Shown here in pieces: positions 36,992 to 42,963 of a stretch of 64,000 bases of DNA (its first letter is position 1; every line of letters starts with the position of its first letter). Source of the DNA: Clostridia bacterium. Its GTDB lineage: Bacteria > Bacillota > Clostridia > Oscillospirales > CAG-382. The translations under genes and the position numbers were made by a program. The notes under the pieces are model-generated. The model saw only the letters and a list, made by a program, of their open reading frames with translations, had not been told where the DNA came from and searched no databases. The DNA lies in assembly GCA_017516825.1 (NCBI GenBank), contig JAFXBC010000003.1, positions 1 to 64,000 of the forward strand. The letters run 5' to 3'.

Positions 36992-38191
36992 ATGAAATTA
37001 CACATTGGAGAAGCCATTCGCAGGTTGCGGAAGGAAGCCGGGCTGACCCAGGAGCAGTTGGCGGACAAGCTGGGCGTGTCCTATCAATCGGTAAGCCGTT
37101 GGGAGCTGGGAGTTACCTACCCGGATATGGAGCTGCTTCCCGCTTTGACGGAATGCTTCGGGGTCTCGGCAGACGTTCTTTTGGGGATCCCCAAGGTACA
37201 GCGGGAAAAGGAAGCTGAAAAAGCCCTCACCGCTCTGGCGAAGGCCTGCCGTGAGAAACCACTTGACACGGAAAAGATCTGCGCTCTCATCCGTGAGATC
37301 CGACGAGATCATCTCCACGCAAGCTGTTTTTGGAATTTTTGGTTCGGGGTCAGCACCCACGTTTACTGCCACCCCGCCATTCTCCCCGAGGTACGGCTGA
37401 CGGTGGAGGCCATTCTGGAAAGCAACGCCTCCCGGGAGGAGAAGGAGGACGCGGTGGAAGCCTTTGCGGCCTTGGAGGACGACCGGCATATCGAAGACTT
37501 TCTGAACCGCTACGCCGCCACTCGTGACCTGCAAAAGGACACCCTGCTGTTGACCCGCTACCGCAAGCGGGGCGACAAGGAAAAAGCCGATCTTCTGCGG
37601 CAGGAGGCTCTGTTCCGCACGGTGGATAAGCTGGTGGGCAATTCCGGATTGTGGCTTGTGGGAGATTACGAGCAATTGGATCTCCCCGTCCTCCACGCTA
37701 AAAACAAACTGGGGATGGAGCTGTTGAACGCCCTTTGCCGTGAGGAAAAGGGCGTGGGGAAGCTTGATTTTTGGGTGGAACCCCGTCTGTGGATGGGCTT
37801 CCGCGAGGCAGGATATTTGGCGGCGGAGGGAAAGGAAGGGGAAGCCCTGGAAATGCTGGAGGATTCCGTTTCCCTCTTAGAGTCCGCCATGGCGATCAGA
37901 GGGCAAAAGGCTCTCACCTGCAATTCCCCCTGGCTGAAGGATATGGTCTGGACGGCCACGGAGCAGATCTGCACCCCCACCGGGGAAGAAGAGGGACAGC
38001 GGGAGCTGTTCATCACCGACAGGAAAAACAATTGCTTCGTGGTCTCCCCCGCCCAATACGCCTATTATCTCACCACGGACAAGGACGACAGATGGTACAC
38101 CCGTGAATGCCGTCTGCTGGATCCCATTCGGAAGCATCCCCGCTATCTCGCCTGCGTAGAACGGGTGGAGAAGCTTTTGGAGCCTTGCTGA
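36992..38191 (+). CDS. XRE-family regulator with helical repeat-like C-terminus
   Basis: The 399-residue protein has an N-terminal helix-turn-helix (about 7-60, AGLTQEQLADKLGVSYQSVS). A long alpha-helical region follows (SNASREEKEDAVEAFAALED, YRKRGDKEKADLLRQEALF) that looks like TPR-type repeats used for ligand or peptide sensing. An upstream in-frame opening lacks a ribosome binding site and spans the promoter. It has its own promoter and no obvious target beyond neighbouring genes. Confidence 0.75.
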   Translation: MKLHIGEAIRRLRKEAGLTQEQLADKLGVSYQSVSRWELGVTYPDMELLPALTECFGVSADVLLGIPKVQREKEAEKALTALAKACREKPLDTEKICALIREIRRDHLHASCFWNFWFGVSTHVYCHPAILPEVRLTVEAILESNASREEKEDAVEAFAALEDDRHIEDFLNRYAATRDLQKDTLLLTRYRKRGDKEKADLLRQEALFRTVDKLVGNSGLWLVGDYEQLDLPVLHAKNKLGMELLNALCREEKGVGKLDFWVEPRLWMGFREAGYLAAEGKEGEALEMLEDSVSLLESAMAIRGQKALTCNSPWLKDMVWTATEQICTPTGEEEGQRELFITDRKNNCFVVSPAQYAYYLTTDKDDRWYTRECRLLDPIRKHPRYLACVERVEKLLEPC

Positions 38192-38204
38192 GAAATTGGA
38201 GCGC

Positions 38205-38385
38205 GGGGCGCCGAAGGACGTCGCCCCCTACGAACACGAAACAAGTGCAGGCAAAAAACAGCCTTCTCTCCCGCATAGAAGACGGCGAAAAATCTGTTTT
38301 CTGCCCTTCTCGTTGCGTGAAAAAACAGCACGGTTTTAGCCAATGCATTATGCGTATTCGTAGGGGTCGACGTCCACGGCGACCC
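38205..38385 (+). mobile_element. MITE-like interspersed repeat, copy C
   Basis: The inverted ends GGGGCGCCGAAGGACGTCGC and GGGTCGACGTCCACGGCGAC (read inward from each side) enclose a non-coding interior. The interior contains TTGCGTGAAAAAACAGCACG and GCCAATGCATTATGCG, matching copies A and B. Copies B and C have the same length (180 and 181 bp). Confidence 0.75.
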
Positions 38386-38503
38386 GGAATGAAAAGCAGT
38401 ACCTTTCGACCGCGAAAGAGTATTCTCCCCTCGGCAAACAGTTAGTCCCGCACATCACAGTCCGTAAAAAGCGTAAAAATTACAACTTTTTTGCAAAAAG
38501 GTA

Positions 38504-38534
38504 TTGACCTTCCCCCAAGGTCAAGGTGTATACT
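38504..38534 (+). promoter_or_regulatory. MerR-type promoter with embedded operator
   Basis: TTGACC (38504-38509) and TATACT (38529-38534) are 19 bases apart, the stretched spacing MerR proteins act on. A perfect inverted repeat TTGACCTT-CCCCC-AAGGTCAA (38504-38524) covers the -35 box and most of the spacer. It directly precedes the MerR-family gene, so autoregulation is very likely. Confidence 0.85.
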
Positions 38535-38572
38535 GCCCTTGCAAACGAGAAAAAAGGAGGTTGCAGAAGCAT

Positions 38573-39886
38573 ATGACCATCAAAGAGGTGGAAAAACGCA
38601 CAGGCCTCACCGCGAAAAGCATTCGCCTTTACGAGCAGAAGGGACTTTTGGAGGTCGACCGCAATTTGGGAAACGATTATCGGGAATACACGGAAGAAAA
38701 CCTGGAGACCTTGAAATGGATCAAGCTCTACCGCTATCTGGAGTTCTCCCTGGAGGAGATCAAGGAGCTTCTTGCCGAAGATACAGCTTTCTGCAGAGCC
38801 AAGCTGGAGGAAAAGCATCAACAATTGGAAGGCCAAAAGGAAGACCTTACCCTGAAGGCCTCTATCCTGAAGACCTTGCTTTCTGAAAAGGAAAATGTGA
38901 ACATAGAAGAATACGCTATGCTCACAGAGCTTTCCGAAAGTGAAGAATACGACGGCTTCAAGTCCGTTCTTTTGGAAGCCAAGCTCCCCTCCCGCGGATG
39001 GGCGTGGTGGCTGACGATCCATTGCATCGTACCCATCGGAGTATTCTTCCTGGAATACGAGAAGAGGCGTATGGAGCAGCTTCCCTGGTTTGGATTCCTC
39101 TCCCTGGTGATGGTCGGCATTGCTTCCGCTGCTTGGGCGCGGTATTTTTCCCTCAAAAGGTTATACAAGGATCGCTTGAAGGCACAGCGAAGGGAAAACC
39201 GGGTGATCTGGCGGGCGCTCCCCTTCGCATTGATTTCGGTTTTTTTCAGCATCCTCGCTTGTCAATCTCTTTCCGATGGTTTCGCTCCCGAAAATTGGCT
39301 GTTTTATTGTGAAAAAGGAACCTTCATCGAGATATGCACTTGCGGTCTCGTACTTCCTTGCTTCGGTCTTCCCATTGCGGTATCCTACGGCATACGGGAC
39401 AGGAAGCTTTGGAGGACCCTTGGCATCCTTTTGTGCTGCGGGGCGGTGTGGGGGCTTTCCGCATACTGCACGGCTACCAACAACGTCTACGTCACCGTGG
39501 ATTCCGTGGTGGTCTCTTCCCCTTTTAAGGCAGACGAAGTGTATTCCTATGAGGATATCACCCTGGTGGAAACCGGATTCGACTGCAACAGATCCAAAAC
39601 GGATGCCGAATTCTTTTACCGCATCACCGTAAGGACTCCCGAAGGGGAGGAAACATACACCTTTGGCGTGGTGTCGGGGAACGACGAGATCGACCGCTAT
39701 GCGGAGGATACCCATTTGGAGCTGTTGGATTTCGACAAGGTGCTGATGGATCTGGGCATCCCCAAGGAATCCAGCGAGGCCTATGCGGAGTATTTGAGCA
39801 TGGAGGACGTATACAGGGAGCGTTTTCTGCAGATCGTCCGCAACAAGCCGAAGTCACAAAACAAAAATGAGCCTACTGTTCGGTAG
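38573..39886 (+). CDS. Membrane-bound MerR-family regulator
   Basis: The 437-residue one-component regulator has a MerR winged-helix domain at residues 1-70 (EKRTGLTAKSIRLYEQKGLL) and a dimerisation coiled coil at about 72-110. Five predicted transmembrane helices follow (about 142-160, 171-189, 212-230, 250-273, 279-298), then a C-terminal beta-rich domain (about 302-437) that would lie outside the cell. MerR proteins twist DNA at promoters with 19-20-bp spacers; this gene's own promoter has that layout. AAGGAGG precedes ATG 38573. The signal is unknown; envelope stress or an extracellular ligand is plausible (inference). Confidence 0.8.
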   Translation: MTIKEVEKRTGLTAKSIRLYEQKGLLEVDRNLGNDYREYTEENLETLKWIKLYRYLEFSLEEIKELLAEDTAFCRAKLEEKHQQLEGQKEDLTLKASILKTLLSEKENVNIEEYAMLTELSESEEYDGFKSVLLEAKLPSRGWAWWLTIHCIVPIGVFFLEYEKRRMEQLPWFGFLSLVMVGIASAAWARYFSLKRLYKDRLKAQRRENRVIWRALPFALISVFFSILACQSLSDGFAPENWLFYCEKGTFIEICTCGLVLPCFGLPIAVSYGIRDRKLWRTLGILLCCGAVWGLSAYCTATNNVYVTVDSVVVSSPFKADEVYSYEDITLVETGFDCNRSKTDAEFFYRITVRTPEGEETYTFGVVSGNDEIDRYAEDTHLELLDFDKVLMDLGIPKESSEAYAEYLSMEDVYRERFLQIVRNKPKSQNKNEPTVR

Positions 39887-39896
39887 GCTCGTTTTT
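39869..39896. terminator. Bidirectional terminator between convergent genes
   Basis: GAGCCTAC (39869-39876) pairs with GTAGGCTC (39883-39890), followed by GTTTTT. It overlaps the 3' end of the MerR gene. The preceding A-run serves the convergent isomerase gene. Confidence 0.85.
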
Positions 39897-39898
39897 CG

Positions 39899-40735
39899 TT
39901 ATACCAATCTTTGTCCCAAGGCCTTGGGAGTTTCCCCCGCGAAGATGGCACCTGCGTTCTCCACGTAATCATGGAAGGTGAGGTCTCTGTCTCTGTGGAG
40001 GTGGCGGGGAGGCTTTTGTCCCAGCTCGTACATCCACACGCCTTTATAGCCTGTGGCAAGCAAGCCTTGGTACAGCTCCTGCCAGTTGATATCCCCTTCC
40101 CCGGGGAGCCAATGCTTTTCGTCCTTGAAGTCGTAGTCGGAGATATGCACCGTGATAATACGGTGTCCCACCGTTTGCAAAAAGTTGCTATGCGTTCCCT
40201 GCAACAGATGGTTCACGTCAAAGCAAACGCGGAGTCTTCCATCGGCGGCAATCAGCTCTGCCAGTTCCTCCGCGGTATTCCCCAGGCAGGAGCGGGGCAG
40301 GTCCTCCACGGCGATGGTTGCGCCGTAACGGCAGGCGATCTCCGCAAGCTTGGCAAGAGAATCCTTGGCGCAGGCAAGCCGTTCCTTACGCTCCGCATCG
40401 GGAATGGGCTCTCCGCTGGGGTGTGCCACGAAGCGGGTGATCCCCACGGCAGAGGCCTTGGCGATGAGGTTCTCGTAGTAAACGAGGGTACGCTGCCGCA
40501 ACGCAGGATCCAACGCGGAAAGATCCACCACCTCAAAGGGGTAAAAGGGCAGGTGGCAGGACCAGATCTCCACGCCGAAGGCATCGGCATAGCCCTTCAC
40601 GGCGGCAAAGTCCAAAGCATCCATATAGCCCTTTTCCATAGAAAGCTCCACAGCATCAATGCCTGCCGCGGCAAGCTTCCAGAAGGCTTCCTCATCGGGA
40701 GTAAAGCCGCAGGTAGAAAGTCCGATCTTCAACAT
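39899..40735 (-). CDS. Sugar phosphate isomerase/epimerase family protein (TIM barrel)
   Basis: The 278-residue xylose-isomerase-like barrel (AP-endonuclease-2 family) carries metal-ligand candidates. These are Glu in DAVELSM and IAVEDLPR, Asp/His in CFDVNHLL, His in VHISDYD, and a late glutamate in VWMYELG. It could interconvert keto and aldo sugars or act on inositol derivatives; the substrate is unknown. It starts 3 bases after the RNHCP protein gene in the same operon. Confidence 0.8.
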   Translation of the reverse strand: MLKIGLSTCGFTPDEEAFWKLAAAGIDAVELSMEKGYMDALDFAAVKGYADAFGVEIWSCHLPFYPFEVVDLSALDPALRQRTLVYYENLIAKASAVGITRFVAHPSGEPIPDAERKERLACAKDSLAKLAEIACRYGATIAVEDLPRSCLGNTAEELAELIAADGRLRVCFDVNHLLQGTHSNFLQTVGHRIITVHISDYDFKDEKHWLPGEGDINWQELYQGLLATGYKGVWMYELGQKPPRHLHRDRDLTFHDYVENAGAIFAGETPKALGQRLV

Positions 40736-40738
40736 ATT

Positions 40739-41149
40739 TCAATCCTCCATGGTTTTACAAAGATCCTTCAGCCCCTCCGGGTTGAGGATGGGGTTGGCGA
40801 AAGGCTTCATAGCCAGAGACAACAGCCTCATGGGGTTGTCGTCGGCGGCTACGCGGTTGGAATCCAGCTTGCCGCAGATGGTACAGCGATGGATCAACGC
40901 CCACTCCCCGTTTTTTCGCACCCAGACGCCGATGGGCTCCATTTTGCCGTGGCAATCGGAGGCACGGTCACCCGGCTCCTCGTCCAGATGCACGCTGGTG
41001 AGGCAGTAGGGGCAATGGTTACGGTGGTCGCTTCCCGCACCTTCGGGAACCACCGTCTGCCCGCAATTCTTGCAGGTGAAGGGGTCGATACAGGGGTGGG
41101 TGCGGTAAAAGTTTTTATCGTATTTCTTACGCTTATTCTCGCGGTTCAT
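40739..41149 (-). CDS. RNHCP-domain zinc-ribbon protein
   Basis: The 136-residue protein has the RNHCP signature. TCKNCG is followed by RNHCPYCLTSVHLD, PGDRASDCHGKMEP and HRCTICGKLDSNR. The cysteine pairs should bind zinc. The function of the family is unknown. ATG 41149 has GGAGG upstream. Its start overlaps the preceding paralogue's end by 17 bases. Confidence 0.88.
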   Translation of the reverse strand: MNRENKRKKYDKNFYRTHPCIDPFTCKNCGQTVVPEGAGSDHRNHCPYCLTSVHLDEEPGDRASDCHGKMEPIGVWVRKNGEWALIHRCTICGKLDSNRVAADDNPMRLLSLAMKPFANPILNPEGLKDLCKTMED

Positions 41150-41498
41150 AAGCACCTCCGAAGTCTCCCGTGCTACCCGTTGCACCGGTCATTTTGGCGA
41201 TCTCCTCCAGCCTTTCAATGGGGAACGGCGGGTTTGCCAAAGGCTTGGAGGCCACGGACATCAGCTTCATGGGGTTGTCCCCACGGGTCACGGGGCGGGT
41301 CTCCATCTCCCCGCAGGACTTACAGCGTAAGATCAGATCCCATTTTCCGTCGGGCTTGACCCACACGCTGACAGGCTCCATCACGCCCCCGCATTCGTAC
41401 TCCGGGTCTTCGTCGGTATGGAGGGCGGACAGGCAGCTGGGACAATGGTCGCCTACGTATTCTGTGCCGCAGGCGCGGCAACGAAGGGTTTCTTCCAT
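41133..41498 (-). CDS. RNHCP-like zinc-ribbon protein, divergent paralogue
   Basis: The 121-residue paralogue of the next gene keeps CRACG, DHCPSCLSALHTDED, CGGVMEP and LRCKSCGEMETRPV but has lost the exact RNHCP word. ATG 41498 follows GGAG; longer openings run into the hairpin repeat upstream. It heads a three-gene operon with the RNHCP protein and the isomerase. Confidence 0.82.
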   Translation of the reverse strand: MEETLRCRACGTEYVGDHCPSCLSALHTDEDPEYECGGVMEPVSVWVKPDGKWDLILRCKSCGEMETRPVTRGDNPMKLMSVASKPLANPPFPIERLEEIAKMTGATGSTGDFGGAYEPRE

Positions 41499-41531
41499 AA
41501 AAAGGCTCCTTTGGATATAATTAAGGGGACG

Positions 41532-41608
41532 CTTAAGAACCTTTCTTTTTGAAGAAAGGTTCTTAAGAATCTCCAAAGAAACTTAATGCCGAAAACTGTC
41601 GTTTTCGG
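41532..41608 (+). repeat. Two-hairpin intergenic element, copy 4
   Basis: CTTAAGAACCTTTCTT (41532-41547) pairs perfectly with 41552-41567. CCGAAAAC (41589-41596) pairs with GTTTTCGG (41601-41608). Unlike the other copies it is antisense to both flanking genes. Confidence 0.85.
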
Positions 41609-41643
41609 AAAATATTTTTATTTTGTCCTCACAATACGGGATT

Positions 41644-41696
41644 CCTAAGGGACGAGTCCCTTAGGCGGAGATTCTTAAGAGGCAGAGCCTCTTAAG
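41644..41696 (-). repeat. Tandem perfect hairpins after the nuclease gene
   Basis: CTTAAGAGGC (41674-41683) pairs with 41687-41696, and CCTAAGGGAC (41644-41653) pairs with 41656-41665. Read on the minus strand each is followed by GAATCTCC or GAATCCC. They begin a few bases after the nuclease stop and belong to the same broad hairpin family. Confidence 0.75.
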
Positions 41697-41700
41697 CCCG

Positions 41701-42465
41701 TTATTCTCCGTCCTTCACGCTGGCGCCGGTGGAGTAATTAATGGTAATGCCGGGTTGGACGTTGTAGATGAACACGTTGAAGCAGATCCCCTCTCCCTCG
41801 TCCTCCACGGAGTAGGCCTCCATCTGCACGCCCCTGCAAAGCAAGTCATTTCCCACGAAGATGGGAGTCACTCGATAGGCCACGTGATTGCCGGTCTCCT
41901 TGATGTAGTCCGCCACCATGTTCTCAAAGGGAAGCATTCCATCTACGTTGAAGTAGCGGGTGCCTGTGATCAGGTTACTCTTGTTGGCGTTTTCCGCAGA
42001 CAACTGCCAGCCGATGAGGTGACAGCGGTTGTATAAGTACTTTTGGGGGATGTTATCGTACTTCGCCTGGATCCACCCGGAGGGGTACACGCTGCTGATG
42101 CTTCCCCGCTCCTCGTCCTTGGCGGGCATGGTCTCCAGCCCCAGGGAGGCAATGACCACGCCGCATCTGCCCAGAGCGTCCAAAGGTGCATAGGATTCGT
42201 AGGCAACGGGGGTCAGCTCTTCCTCCGTAAAGTTTGGCACGTTCCCCTCTACGGTGACGTAGGGCGATCCCTTGTACGGCGGGATCGCCGTTAGCGTTCC
42301 TGCGTCCTCAACGCTGACTTCCGATTGGGTAGCACTGCTTTCGCTTAACGGATCGGAAAACAGATCGGTGATCTGCTCCAGTTCTTCGATGCACCCTGTG
42401 AAGGCCAGCAGAATGGCCAGCAAAAGGGCAGGTAAGAAAAGTCGTTTGGTATACTTCACGTTCAT
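41701..42465 (-). CDS. DNA/RNA non-specific endonuclease, lipoprotein
   Basis: The 254-residue protein has a lipoprotein signal (lipobox FTGC, Cys25), an acidic linker and a nuclease domain. The motif NRCHLIGWQLSAENANKSNL (His149) and ITGTRYFNVDGMLPFEN place it with the EndA/NucA-like beta-beta-alpha-metal nucleases. His149 is the expected general base and a following Asn binds Mg. It probably degrades extracellular nucleic acid at the cell surface. Its start overlaps the preceding gene by 4 bases. Confidence 0.88.
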   Translation of the reverse strand: MNVKYTKRLFLPALLLAILLAFTGCIEELEQITDLFSDPLSESSATQSEVSVEDAGTLTAIPPYKGSPYVTVEGNVPNFTEEELTPVAYESYAPLDALGRCGVVIASLGLETMPAKDEERGSISSVYPSGWIQAKYDNIPQKYLYNRCHLIGWQLSAENANKSNLITGTRYFNVDGMLPFENMVADYIKETGNHVAYRVTPIFVGNDLLCRGVQMEAYSVEDEGEGICFNVFIYNVQPGITINYSTGASVKDGE

Positions 42466-42845
42466 TTCCTCCTATAAGTCTCGATGGTGATCTTCTCGTG
42501 GGAGGAGCCTGCCAGCTCCAGGGTGTTTTCCTTGCGGAAGGCGGCTTTTACCGCGGCAAGATCCAAAAAGGTATCCCCTGGGTAGCGGCGGTTCCAATGG
42601 CAGAGGATGATCCCGTCTGCCGTCTCAAGGTCAAAGGGGCCGTCCTCCACGAAATAGTAGCCCTCTCCGTCGCATTGGGAGAGCGGCTTCCCCGCGGGGA
42701 ACAGCTTTGCGGTATACGGAGTGACCCACAAAGGGGACTCCCCGATCAGGTTTTGTATATGCTCGTTCAGAACACGGTCACGGCTTTGGCGTTTGCCGCA
42801 AAAAAGCATCCCGCCGCCGTGGTCGATGCAAAAGATCAAGGTCAT
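42462..42845 (-). CDS. Conserved clostridial protein of unknown function
   Basis: The 127-residue protein has a family pattern common in Clostridia: IFCIDHGGGMLFCGKRQSRD, WVTPYTAKLF, GYYFVEDG, ILCHWNRRYPGDT and ELAGSSHEKIT. Relatives are sometimes called ribonuclease Z, but the HxHxDH motif of that enzyme is absent. It is translationally coupled to the nuclease gene. Confidence 0.8.
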   Translation of the reverse strand: MTLIFCIDHGGGMLFCGKRQSRDRVLNEHIQNLIGESPLWVTPYTAKLFPAGKPLSQCDGEGYYFVEDGPFDLETADGIILCHWNRRYPGDTFLDLAAVKAAFRKENTLELAGSSHEKITIETYRRK

Positions 42846-42866
42846 AGCGAAAGCCTCCTTATGGAT

Positions 42867-42895
42867 ATGATACCTTGTCGGAGGGAATTTGTCAA
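42867..42895 (-). promoter_or_regulatory. Promoter of the hypothetical-nuclease operon
   Basis: TTGACA (42895-42890) and TATCAT (42872-42867) are 17 bases apart. Confidence 0.7.
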
Positions 42896-42901
42896 GGGTT
42901 C

Positions 42902-42930
42902 TTGATTTTTTCCTGTTTATATTGTATCAT
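42902..42930 (+). promoter_or_regulatory. Promoter of DUF4855 lipoprotein 3
   Basis: TTGATT and TATCAT are 17 bases apart. The ATG at 42931 directly touches the -10 box and therefore cannot be the start codon of a normal leadered message. This supports the start at 42964. Confidence 0.65.
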
Positions 42931-42963
42931 ATGGAGGATCAAAAAGAAAGGAACGTGATTTGT

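Larger units (their letters stand above)
38192..38572. other. 381-bp gene-free interval
   Basis: The interval contains a MITE-like repeat (38205-38385) and the MerR-type promoter/operator (38504-38534). The stretch 38386-38500 shows nothing recognisable. Confidence 0.75.

Noticed and set aside
42462..42845. Annotation as ribonuclease Z
   Set aside because: The metallo-beta-lactamase HxHxDH motif is absent and the protein is only 127 residues long.
42931..42963. ATG 42931 as the start of DUF4855 lipoprotein 3
   Set aside because: It abuts the -10 box and would add residues in front of the signal peptide. TTG 42964 (or GTG 42955) fits the ribosome binding site and lipoprotein signal better.
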